From Actinopolymorpha singaporensis (GTDB taxonomy: Bacteria > Actinomycetota > Actinomycetes > Propionibacteriales > Actinopolymorphaceae), in contig NZ_LT629732.1 of NCBI RefSeq assembly GCF_900104745.1, forward strand, positions 4,451,981 through 4,515,980: 64,000 bases of DNA. The letters run 5' to 3'. Shown here piece by piece: positions 29,473 through 41,390 of this stretch. Under the pieces are notes generated by a model, which was given only the letters and a program-made list of their open reading frames with translations, was not told where the DNA came from and did no database searches. The translations under genes were made by a program, and so were the position numbers. The number at the start of each line of letters is the position of its first letter. Within the stretch, counting starts at the first letter, position 1.

Positions 29473-30749
29473 ATGCCCGTGAGTGGAGGACGGTTGTCGA
29501 GGAACACCCAGCCCAGTGCCCTGCTGGTCCTCGAGGACGGCCGCGTGTTTCGCGGCCGGTCCTACGGCGCCGAGGGTGAGACCTTCGGCGAGGCGGTCTT
29601 CTCCACGGGGATGACCGGCTACCAGGAGACCCTGACCGACCCGTCGTACCACCGCCAGGTGGTCGTCCAGACGGCCCCGCACATCGGCAACACCGGGATG
29701 AACGACGAGGACCCCGAGTCGCGCCGCATCTGGGTCGCGGGGTACGTCGTCCGCGATCCGGCCCGGCTGCCCTCCAACTGGCGGTCGCGCCGCAGCCTGG
29801 ACGACGCCCTGCGCGCCGACGGCGTGGTCGGCATCAGCGGCGTGGACACCCGCGCCCTCACCCGGCACCTGCGCGAACGCGGCGCGATGCGGGTCGGCAT
29901 CTCCAGCACCGAGACCGACCCGAACGCGCTGCTGGAACGCGTCCGCGCAACCCCACGTATGGAGGGGGCCGAGCTGGCCGCGGAGGTCACCGCCACCGAG
30001 CCCTACGTCGTACCCGCCATCGGCACGAAGCGGTACACCGTCGCCGCAGTCGACCTCGGCATCAAGTCGATGACCCCGCACCGGCTGGCCGAACGCGGTG
30101 TCGAGGTGCACGTGCTGCCCGCCACCACGGCGCTGGAGGACGTGCTCGCGCTCGGACCGGACGGGGTGTTCATGTCCAACGGCCCGGGCGACCCCGAGAC
30201 CGCCGACCACCCGGTCGAGGTACTGCGCGGCGTCCTCGCCCGCGGCATCCCGTTCTTCGGCATCTGCTTCGGCAACCAGGTGTTCGGCCGGGCGCTCGGC
30301 CTGGGCACGTACAAGCTGCGCTACGGGCACCGGGGCATCAACCAGCCGGTGCAGGACCTCACCACCGGCAAGGTGGAAGTCACCGCGCACAACCACGGTT
30401 TCGCGGTGGCCTGGCCGACGGGCAGTGACGACAGTCCCGATGGCGGCCCTGACGACGCCGCGGACACCTCGGCCACGGGAAGGTCACGGCGGCACGCACG
30501 CGCCGCGATCGAGACCGAGTTCGGGCCGGCCCGGGTCACCCACGTGTGCCTGAACGACGACGTGGTGGAGGGCCTTTCGCTGTCGGACCGGGAGGGCCGC
30601 CTGCGCGCCTTCTCCGTGCAGTACCACCCCGAGGCCGCCGCCGGGCCGCACGACGCGGCGTACCTCTTCGACCGGTTCGTCGGCCTGATGGCCGGCGCCG
30701 GACGGACCGACTCCACGGGGACGACCACTCACCCGGAAGGAGCCGCCTG

Positions 30750-30750
<1 letters not shown>
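29473..30750 (+). CDS. carA: Carbamoyl-phosphate synthase small (glutaminase) chain
   Basis: A 425-residue glutamine amidotransferase feeding ammonia to CarB. The N-terminal domain begins [17 protein letters not shown]. The class I GATase site has the nucleophile in [16 protein letters not shown], and the His/Glu pair in [13 protein letters not shown]. An insertion of about 25 residues rich in Asp/Gly/Ser/Arg (around 30421-30500) interrupts the GATase domain. ATG at 29473 is given, but TTG at 29494, with GGAGG 4-8 nt upstream, is a credible alternative start. Its stop overlaps the carB ATG by 1 nt. Confidence 0.93.
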
Positions 30751-34994
<4,244 letters not shown>

Positions 34995-35036
34995 GCGTCG
35001 GCGGCGGCACCCGACGGGTCTGCCACGATAGGCACC

Positions 35037-35876
35037 ATGCCTGCCAAGCGTGCCGACGCGACCGACTCCGCAGCCACCACCGACCCGACCGGCTCAGCCG
35101 GCACCGCCACGCTCGTGGACCGGATCCGCGCGCTCGCCGAGCGTGCCGGTGAGGAGATCCTCGCGGTCTACGCCGCCGCCGACCCCGGCGCCCGGGAGAA
35201 GGCCGACCGCACTCCGGTCACCGAGGCCGACCTGCGCGCGGAGGGGGTGATCGTGGCCGGGCTGGCCGAGCTCTCGCCGGACCTCCCGGTGGTGGCCGAG
35301 GAGGCCGTCGCCGCCGGTGACGCGCCGGACGTGGGCGGTACGCCGTTCTGGCTGGTCGACCCGCTCGACGGGACCAAGGAGTTCCTGTCCCGCAACGGCG
35401 AGTTCACCGTCAACATCGCCCTGGTCGAGGACGGCACGCCCGTGCTCGGTGTGGTCCACCTGCCCGCGATCGGCGTGACGTACGTCGGCGGCCCCGGGCG
35501 CGCCGAACGCCTCGAGGGCGGCCACGGCACGCCGCTCGGGGTCGTACCCACGCCCGACACCGGCGCGCGGGCCCTGGTCAGCCGCAGCCACCTCGATCCG
35601 GAGACGCAGCGGTGGCTGGAGGGGGTGGAGGTGGGCTCGTTCGTCCAGGCGGGCAGCTCGCTGAAGTTCTGCCGGATCGCCGAGGGCTCGGCAGACGTCT
35701 ACCCGCGGTTCGGCCGGACGATGGAGTGGGACACCGCCGCCGGCCACGCCGTCCTGCTGGCGGCCGGGGGAGCGGTGGTCACGCCAGACGGCGCGCCGCT
35801 GCGCTACGCAAAGCCCGGGTTCGCCAACTCTCCGTTCGTCGCGTTCGGCGGGACCCGGCCCGCTCCGTTGCACTGA
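35037..35876 (+). CDS. cysQ: 3'(2'),5'-bisphosphate nucleotidase CysQ / inositol monophosphatase family
   Basis: A 279-residue lithium-sensitive-type phosphatase likely removing the 3'-phosphate from PAP. Metal-site motifs are WLVDPLDGTKEFL and the C-terminal WDTAAGHAVLLAAGG. The Glu of VVAEEAV completes the first site. The phrase GTKEFLSRNGEFTVNIAL is closer to CysQ than to inositol monophosphatases. The first 25 residues are a low-complexity Ala/Thr extension. It follows the pyr operon after a 42-nt gap. Confidence 0.88.
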   Translation: MPAKRADATDSAATTDPTGSAGTATLVDRIRALAERAGEEILAVYAAADPGAREKADRTPVTEADLRAEGVIVAGLAELSPDLPVVAEEAVAAGDAPDVGGTPFWLVDPLDGTKEFLSRNGEFTVNIALVEDGTPVLGVVHLPAIGVTYVGGPGRAERLEGGHGTPLGVVPTPDTGARALVSRSHLDPETQRWLEGVEVGSFVQAGSSLKFCRIAEGSADVYPRFGRTMEWDTAAGHAVLLAAGGAVVTPDGAPLRYAKPGFANSPFVAFGGTRPAPLH

Positions 35877-35891
35877 GTGGGCGACCCCGGT

Positions 35892-35920
35892 TTGCCGCAC
35901 TCGCCCCCGCTGGGTAGGTT
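35892..35920 (+). promoter_or_regulatory. Promoter candidate of mihF
   Basis: TTGCCG (35892-35897) and TAGGTT (35915-35920) are separated by 17 nt. Initiation near 35927 would give a leader of about 117 nt for the mIHF gene. The hexamers match 4/6 and 3/6 of the housekeeping consensus, as is usual in actinobacteria. Confidence 0.5.
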
Positions 35921-36043
35921 CGCGTCCATCGTGGGTGTTCGCGATGCACGGACGGTTTCGGGACCCCGGCCGCCGAGCACGTGGACCACCGAGCAAGAAT
36001 CGCTGCACCCAAGACCCGTCGTACAGCCTCGAGGTGACCGTCC

Positions 36044-36364
36044 GTGCCGCTACCTCACCTGACCCCCGAAGCCCGGCAGGCCGCGCTGGAGAAGGCCGCA
36101 CAGGCCCGGCGTGAGCGTGCTGAGGTGAAGAACCGACTCAAAAACTCCGGCGCCTCGCTCGGCGAGGTCGTCAAGCTCGGGCGTGACTCCAACGAAGTGA
36201 TCGGCAAGATGCGGGTGTTCGACCTGCTCTGTTCCATGCCGGGCGTGGGCAAGGTCCGCGCCCAGCAGATCATGGAACGCATCGGAATCTCCGAGAGCCG
36301 CCGTGTGCGGGGGCTCGGAGACAACCAAGTGGCTGCGCTGAAGCGTGAGTTCGGCGAATCCTGA
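36044..36364 (+). CDS. mihF: Integration host factor, actinobacterial type
   Basis: A 106-residue nucleoid-associated protein (mIHF/sIHF), unrelated to enterobacterial IHF. A long N-terminal helix ([24 protein letters not shown]) is followed by a helix-two turns-helix DNA-binding unit with [18 protein letters not shown]. It is a structural DNA-binding protein linked to supercoiling and integration. GTG at 36044. Its position between the pyr operon and gmk matches Streptomyces. The 3' end overlaps the possible gmk start. Confidence 0.96.
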   Translation: MPLPHLTPEARQAALEKAAQARRERAEVKNRLKNSGASLGEVVKLGRDSNEVIGKMRVFDLLCSMPGVGKVRAQQIMERIGISESRRVRGLGDNQVAALKREFGES

Positions 36365-36977
36365 GACCGTGTACGACCGGACCGCGGCGGGGGAGACCCG
36401 ACGTCCGGTGGCTCGGTTGACCGTGCTCGCCGGCCCGACAGCCGTGGGCAAGGGCACCCTCGCCGCGGAGATCCGGCGTACGCACCCGGAGGTGTGGATC
36501 TCGGTCTCGGCCACCACCCGCCGCCCGCGGCCGGGAGAGATCCACGGAGTGCACTACTGGTTCGTCTCCGACGAGGAGTTCGACCGGATGGTCGCCGACG
36601 ACGCCCTGCTGGAGTGGGCGGTCGTGCACGGCACCCACCGCTACGGCACCCCGCGGGCCGCGGTCCAGGAGAAGCTCACCGAGGGGCGCCCGGCGCTGCT
36701 GGAGATCGATCTGCAGGGCGCCCGGCAGGTTCGCCAGACCATGCCGGACGCGCTGTTCGTGTTCCTGGCGCCGCCCAGCTGGGAGGAGCTCGTCCGCCGG
36801 CTGCTGGGCCGGGGCACCGAGTCGGCGGAGGAGCAGGAGCGCCGGCTGGAGACCGCCCGGGAGGAGCTGGCCGCCGAGAAGGAGTTCGACGTCACCGTCG
36901 TCAACACCGAGGTGGGCGTCGCCGCGGAGGAGTTGGTAACCTTGATGCGCTCCCATCCATATTCTCCGGAGGCCTGA
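36345..36977 (+). CDS. gmk: Guanylate kinase
   Basis: A 210-residue kinase converting GMP to GDP. The P-loop is [11 protein letters not shown]. The GMP-binding region [18 protein letters not shown] is intact, as is [20 protein letters not shown]. The GTG at 36345 overlaps mihF by 20 nt; GTG at 36369, just after the mihF stop, is equally possible and would remove 8 residues. Neither has a strong ribosome binding site. Confidence 0.96.
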   Translation: MSSANPETVYDRTAAGETRRPVARLTVLAGPTAVGKGTLAAEIRRTHPEVWISVSATTRRPRPGEIHGVHYWFVSDEEFDRMVADDALLEWAVVHGTHRYGTPRAAVQEKLTEGRPALLEIDLQGARQVRQTMPDALFVFLAPPSWEELVRRLLGRGTESAEEQERRLETAREELAAEKEFDVTVVNTEVGVAAEELVTLMRSHPYSPEA

Positions 36978-36979
36978 GC

Positions 36980-37273
36980 TTGTCTGGTACCCAGCCTGCT
37001 GCCGAGGGCATCACGTACCCGCCCATCGACGACCTGCTCGAGAAGAGCGACTCGAAGTACAAGCTCGTCTTGTTCTCCGCCAAGCGCGCCCGGCAGATCA
37101 ACGCCTACTACGCCCAGCTGGGCGAGGGCCTGCTCGAGTACGTCGGCCCCCTCGTGGACACCCACGTCCAGGAGAAGCCGCTGTCCATCGCGCTGCGTGA
37201 GATCAACGAGGGCCTGCTCACCGTCGAGGACATCGAGCCCACCGACGAGGGCGGCCAGCCGGCGGCTTCCTGA
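36980..37273 (+). CDS. rpoZ: RNA polymerase omega subunit
   Basis: A 97-residue subunit that helps assemble beta' in RNA polymerase. [20 protein letters not shown] and [15 protein letters not shown] are diagnostic. The start is TTG at 36980, set by CGGAGG (36967-36972) 7 nt upstream and by the conserved N-terminal phase. The gap to gmk is 2 nt. The order gmk-rpoZ-coaBC is typical. Confidence 0.95.
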   Translation: MSGTQPAAEGITYPPIDDLLEKSDSKYKLVLFSAKRARQINAYYAQLGEGLLEYVGPLVDTHVQEKPLSIALREINEGLLTVEDIEPTDEGGQPAAS

Positions 37274-37349
37274 CCGCCGGCGGCGACGCACGGACCTCCC
37301 CCAGCGGCCATGACGACCGCGTTCTCCCGACCGCAGTTCGGAGCTGACG

Positions 37350-38609
37350 ATGCCGGGTGCCCCCAGACCTCGAGTGGTGCTCGGCGTCGCGGGCGGCATC
37401 GCCGCCTACAAGGCCTGCTCGTTGCTGCGCCTGCTGGTGGAGGTTCCCTACGACGTCCGGGTCGTGCCCACCGAGAGCGCCCTGCGCTTCGTCGGTGAGG
37501 CGACCTGGGCGGCGCTGTCGCACCAACCGGTGCACACCACCGTCTGGGACGACGTGCACGAGGTGCCCCACGTCCGGCTCGGCCAGCAGGCCGACCTGGT
37601 CGTCGTCGCACCGGCCACCGCCGACCTGCTCGCCAAGGCCGCGCACGGGCAGGCCGACGACCTGCTCACCTCCACCCTGCTGACCGCCCGCTGCCCGGTC
37701 GTGTTCGCGCCGGCCATGCACACCGAGATGTGGGAGCACCCGGCGACCCGGGCCAACGTGGCCACGCTGCGCGAGCGGGGTGCGCTCGTGCTGGAGCCGG
37801 CCGAGGGACGCCTGACGGGCGTCGACACCGGTAAGGGCCGGCTGCCGGAGCCGGAGCAGATCTTCGACGTCTGCCGCGGCGTGCTCGCCCGCGGCGACGA
37901 GCCGCTGGTTGCCGACCTCGCCGGCCGGCACGTCGTGGTGAGTGCCGGCGGAACCCGGGAGTACCTCGACCCGGTGCGCTACCTCGGCAACCGCTCGTCC
38001 GGTCGGCAGGGCTACGCGCTCGCCCGCACCGCAGCCCTGCGAGGCGCCTCGGTCACCCTGGTGGCGGCCAACGTCTCGCTGCCCGACCCGGCCGGGGTGA
38101 AGGTCACCCGGGTCGGCTCGACGCGGGAGCTTCGCGATGCCGTCCTCGCCGCCGCGCGCGACGCCGACGCCGTGGTGATGGCCGCCGCACCCGCCGACTT
38201 CCGTCCGGCCGGCTACGCCGACGCCAAGATCAAGAAAGCCGACGACGGTTCCGCCCCGACGGTGGAGCTGACCCAGAACCCCGACATCCTCGCCGAGCTC
38301 TCCCATGACCGACCGCGCCCCGGCCTGGTGGTGGCCGGCTTCGCCGCCGAGACCGGGGACGCCACCGCGGGTGTCCTCGACCACGGCCGGGCCAAGCTGG
38401 CTCGCAAGGGCTGCGACCTGCTCGTGGTCAACGAGGTGGGGGTGGACAAGGGGTTCGAGAGCCCCGACAACGAGGCGGTGATCCTGGGGGCGGACGGCTC
38501 GCAGACCGTTGTGCCGCGTGGCGCCAAGGAGGCGCTCGCCCACCGGATCTGGGACCTCGTAGCCGTCCGCTGGACCGCCACCGAACCCCCCTCGGTACCG
38601 CACCGCTGA
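37350..38609 (+). CDS. coaBC: Bifunctional phosphopantothenoylcysteine decarboxylase / phosphopantothenate-cysteine ligase
   Basis: A 419-residue two-domain enzyme making 4'-phosphopantetheine for coenzyme A. The N-terminal flavoprotein (CoaC) has VLGVAGGIAAYKACSLLR, HEVPHVRL with the catalytic His, VVAPATADLLAK and APAMHTEMW. The C-terminal ligase (CoaB) starts near residue 190 with VVVSAGGTREYLDPVRYL and contains NRSSGRQGYALA. DTGKGRLPEPEQI marks the domain junction. ATG at 37350. Confidence 0.96.
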   Translation: MPGAPRPRVVLGVAGGIAAYKACSLLRLLVEVPYDVRVVPTESALRFVGEATWAALSHQPVHTTVWDDVHEVPHVRLGQQADLVVVAPATADLLAKAAHGQADDLLTSTLLTARCPVVFAPAMHTEMWEHPATRANVATLRERGALVLEPAEGRLTGVDTGKGRLPEPEQIFDVCRGVLARGDEPLVADLAGRHVVVSAGGTREYLDPVRYLGNRSSGRQGYALARTAALRGASVTLVAANVSLPDPAGVKVTRVGSTRELRDAVLAAARDADAVVMAAAPADFRPAGYADAKIKKADDGSAPTVELTQNPDILAELSHDRPRPGLVVAGFAAETGDATAGVLDHGRAKLARKGCDLLVVNEVGVDKGFESPDNEAVILGADGSQTVVPRGAKEALAHRIWDLVAVRWTATEPPSVPHR

Positions 38610-38645
38610 CTCCCCGCGTTCGCCGGGCGCCACGCGCGGCGTGAC

Positions 38646-38681
38646 CTTCATGGGAGTTCTCTCATCCAGCGTGTCATGAAG
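38646..38681. repeat. Inverted repeat between coaBC and the small membrane protein gene
   Basis: CTTCATG (38646-38652) and CATGAAG (38675-38681) are perfect complements 22 nt apart. It lies 24-59 nt upstream of the leaderless promoter at 38705. It may be an operator or a weak terminator. Confidence 0.3.
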
Positions 38682-38704
38682 CGGACGGACCGGCAGACCG
38701 TGGC

Positions 38705-38710
38705 TAGTCT
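38705..38710 (+). promoter_or_regulatory. -10 element, leaderless promoter of the 73-residue membrane protein gene
   Basis: TAGTCT lies 6 nt before ATG 38717, with no ribosome binding site between them. Confidence 0.5.
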
Positions 38711-38716
38711 CCCGGA

Positions 38717-38938
38717 ATGGCCGAAATCGCTACCGTCCTGATCCTCGGTGCGGCGGTGATCGCATTCGTCGCCGGACGGCGTTACCAGCACTTCGTCCGT
38801 ACGGTGAACGACACCAAGGTCGCCCGAGCCAACGTCCGCCGCTACGGCGCCGCCCGCTGGCCCGCTCTGCGCGCCCTGGTGGTCATGCTGGCGTGCCTGG
38901 TCGTCTACCTGTTCGCGGCCAGGGCGTTCACCGGCTGA
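38717..38938 (+). CDS. Small two-helix membrane protein, unknown function
   Basis: A 73-residue protein with a hydrophobic N-terminal helix (VLILGAAVIAFVAG), a basic middle (RRYQHFVRTVNDTKVARANVRR split around Asn/Asp), and a C-terminal helix (LRALVVMLACLVVYLFAA). I do not recognise a family. The basic loop would be cytoplasmic by the positive-inside rule if both helices cross. A leaderless -10 element upstream supports that it is expressed. Confidence 0.7.
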   Translation: MAEIATVLILGAAVIAFVAGRRYQHFVRTVNDTKVARANVRRYGAARWPALRALVVMLACLVVYLFAARAFTG

Positions 38939-38968
38939 TCGGCCCGGGCGACCCCGGCAGGAAGCGTC

Positions 38969-38984
38969 TCGAACGCGCGTTCGA
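38969..38984. promoter_or_regulatory. LexA (SOS) box
   Basis: TCGAACGCGCGTTCGA is a perfect 16-bp palindrome matching the actinobacterial SOS box TCGAAC-N4-GTTCGA exactly. It ends immediately before the -10 of the radical SAM gene, so LexA would block RNA polymerase. The same type of gene (Rv2578c) is in the mycobacterial LexA regulon as I recall it. Confidence 0.88.
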
Positions 38985-38990
38985 TAGGCT
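38985..38990 (+). promoter_or_regulatory. -10 element of the SOS-controlled leaderless promoter
   Basis: TAGGCT directly follows the LexA box and lies 6 nt before GTG 38997. Transcription would start at the start codon. Confidence 0.65.
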
Positions 38991-38996
38991 GGTCCG

Positions 38997-40016
38997 GTGC
39001 GATGGGATCGTCAACGACTCACCGGCCGCTCCGGTGCCGACACAAGTGCCGACCAGCCGGCCGAGCTGGCGTTGTTCGGGCTGGACGCGTGCGCCCGCAC
39101 CTTCGACACCCCGGAGTTCCGGGGCATGACGTTCTACGAGATCCATGCCAAGTCACTGCTGAACAAGGTGCCCTCGGCCGCCCGGGTGCCGTTCGACTGG
39201 ACGATCAACCCCTACCGCGGTTGCGGGCACGCCTGCGTCTACTGCTTCGCCCGGCGCACGCACGAGTACCTCGACCTCGACGCCGGCCGCGACTTCGACA
39301 CCAAGGTGATCGTCAAGGTCAACGCCGCGGCCGTGCTGCGCCGGGAGCTGGCCCGGCCGAGTTGGCGCGGGGAGCCCGTGGCGATGGGCACCAACGTCGA
39401 CTGTTACCAGCGGGCCGAGGGCCGGTACGCCCTGATGCCCGAGATCATCACCGCGCTGCGCGACGCGGGCAACCCGTTCTCCATCCTCACCAAGGGCACA
39501 CTGCTGCTGCGTGATCTCGACCTGCTGCGCGAGGCGGCGCAGGTGACCGACGTGGGACTCAGCGTCTCGGTGGGTTCGGTCGACGCCGGGCTGTGGCGGC
39601 AGGTGGAGCCGGGGACCCCGAGCCCGCAGGCCAGGTTGCGGATGGTCCGGACGCTGACCGACGCGGGCTTTCGGGTCGGCGTGCTGATGGCGCCGATCCT
39701 CCCGCACCTCGGTGACGCACCCGACCAACTCGAGGAGACCGTACGCGCGATCGCCGCCTCCGGGGCGAGCAGCCTCACCCCGATCGTGCTGCACCTGCGG
39801 CCCGGCGCACGGGAGTGGTACCACCGGTGGCTGGCCCGGGAGCACCCCGAACTGGTGCCCGTCTACCGCGACCTGTACGGCTCCGGCTCCTACGCCCAGG
39901 CGGCCTACCGGAAGCGGATCTCGGCGACCGTCGCAATGCTCGCCCGGCGCCACGGAGTGGGCACAGACCGCGATTCTCACCGAAACGCCCCCCATAGCGA
40001 GCCTCCTCCCAGCTGA
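38997..40016 (+). CDS. Radical SAM protein, Rv2578c family
   Basis: A 339-residue protein with a CxxxCxxC 4Fe-4S motif (GCGHACVYCFARRTHEYLDL, near residues 72-91). The ensuing segments NPYRGCGHAC, GTNVDCYQRAEGRY and FSILTKGTLLLRD resemble the spore-photoproduct-lyase-like Rv2578c family. Members are DNA-damage-inducible, but I know of no proven reaction. Loss of the N-terminal 30 residues would not affect the core. A perfect LexA box upstream suggests induction with the SOS response. A repair function is an inference from regulation and family. Confidence 0.9.
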   Translation: MRWDRQRLTGRSGADTSADQPAELALFGLDACARTFDTPEFRGMTFYEIHAKSLLNKVPSAARVPFDWTINPYRGCGHACVYCFARRTHEYLDLDAGRDFDTKVIVKVNAAAVLRRELARPSWRGEPVAMGTNVDCYQRAEGRYALMPEIITALRDAGNPFSILTKGTLLLRDLDLLREAAQVTDVGLSVSVGSVDAGLWRQVEPGTPSPQARLRMVRTLTDAGFRVGVLMAPILPHLGDAPDQLEETVRAIAASGASSLTPIVLHLRPGAREWYHRWLAREHPELVPVYRDLYGSGSYAQAAYRKRISATVAMLARRHGVGTDRDSHRNAPHSEPPPS

Positions 40017-40127
40017 CCTGGCTAGGCTTGCGGGCACCGCACAACCGAGAGCGGCCGCTCGCGGCCTCCGCGCGCCCCGCTCACCCGCCCGTGCCTTGGC
40101 GCCCGAAGGCAGTGCCTAGAAGAAAGG

Positions 40128-41330
40128 ATGGCCGTGTCCCGACGACTGTTCACATCCGAGTCGGTTACCGAGGGCCACCCGGACAAGATCGCCGACCAGA
40201 TCAGCGACTCCGTACTCGACGCACTCCTCGCGGAGGACCCAGGCAGCCGGGTCGCGGTGGAGACGTTGCTGACGACCGGGCTCGTCGTGGTGGCCGGCGA
40301 GGTCACCACGAGTGCCTACGCCGACATCGCCTCGCTGGTGCGCGAACGCATCCTCGACATCGGCTACGACTCCTCGGCCAAGGGCTTCGACGGCGCTTCC
40401 TGTGGTGTCACGGTCTCCATCGGCTCCCAGTCGCCCGACATCGCCCAGGGGGTGGACACCGCCTACGAAGGACGCGCCGACGGCTCGGTCGACCCGATCG
40501 ACCTTCAGGGTGCGGGTGACCAGGGCATGATGTTCGGCTTCGCCTGCGACGAGACCCCCGAGCTGATGCCGCTGCCGATCACGCTCGCGCACCGGCTGGC
40601 CAAGCGGCTCACCGACGTCCGCAAGGACGGGACGCTGCCCTACCTCCGTCCCGACGGCAAGACGCAGGTGACGATCGAGTACGACGGCGACCGGCCCGCC
40701 CGGATCGACACGATCGTGCTGTCCACGCAGCACGCGGCCAACATCGACCTCGACAACATGCTGACCCCGGACATCCGCCAGCACGTGATCGAGCCGATCA
40801 TCGGCGAGCTCGACATCGAAAGCGCCGGCTACCGGCTCTACGTCAACCCGACCGGCCGGTTCGAGCTGGGTGGGCCGATGGGCGACGCGGGCCTGACCGG
40901 CCGGAAGATCATTGTCGACACCTACGGCGGGTACGCCCGGCACGGTGGCGGCGCCTTCAGCGGCAAGGACCCGACAAAGGTCGACCGGTCCGCGGCGTAC
41001 GCCATGCGCTGGGTGGCGAAGAACATCGTCGCTGCCGGGCTGGCGAAGAAGTGCGAGTGCCAGGTCGCCTACGCCATCGGCAAGGCGCAGCCGGTCGGCT
41101 TCTACGTCAACTGCTCCGGCACCGAGGCCGCACCGATCGACGTGATCGAGAAGGCCGTGCAGCAGGTGTTCGACCTGCGCCCGGCGGCGATCATCCGCGA
41201 CCTCGACCTGCGGCGGCCGATCTACGTCCAGACCGCCGCCTACGGTCACTTCGGCCGGGAGCTGCCCGACTTCACCTGGGAGCGGACCGACCGCGCCGAG
41301 GAACTGCGCAGCGCCGCGGGCCTCGGCTGA
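40128..41330 (+). CDS. metK: S-adenosylmethionine synthetase
   Basis: A 400-residue enzyme forming SAM from Met and [35 protein letters not shown] and [19 protein letters not shown] are the methionine, metal/K+ and phosphate motifs. ATG at 40128 has AGAAAGG 4-10 nt upstream. A TAGGCT (40023-40028) is a possible -10. A strong terminator follows at 41349. No SAM riboswitch was recognised in the 111-nt leader. Confidence 0.98.
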   Translation: MAVSRRLFTSESVTEGHPDKIADQISDSVLDALLAEDPGSRVAVETLLTTGLVVVAGEVTTSAYADIASLVRERILDIGYDSSAKGFDGASCGVTVSIGSQSPDIAQGVDTAYEGRADGSVDPIDLQGAGDQGMMFGFACDETPELMPLPITLAHRLAKRLTDVRKDGTLPYLRPDGKTQVTIEYDGDRPARIDTIVLSTQHAANIDLDNMLTPDIRQHVIEPIIGELDIESAGYRLYVNPTGRFELGGPMGDAGLTGRKIIVDTYGGYARHGGGAFSGKDPTKVDRSAAYAMRWVAKNIVAAGLAKKCECQVAYAIGKAQPVGFYVNCSGTEAAPIDVIEKAVQQVFDLRPAAIIRDLDLRRPIYVQTAAYGHFGRELPDFTWERTDRAEELRSAAGLG

Positions 41331-41348
41331 CCCACTGACCCACGAGAG

Positions 41349-41376
41349 GGGCAGGCCACCTGTCGGTGGCCTGCCC
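41349..41376 (+). terminator. Intrinsic terminator of metK
   Basis: A perfect 12-bp stem, GGGCAGGCCACC with GGTGGCCTGCCC, with the loop TGTC and a T-rich tail (TACTCTTT). Within 15 nt of the stem lies the start of priA. Confidence 0.9.
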
Positions 41377-41390
41377 TACTCTTTGCAGCC

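Noticed and set aside
40017-40127. SAM riboswitch upstream of metK
   Set aside because: The 111-nt leader shows none of the SAM-I or SAM-II conserved sequences that I could recognise.
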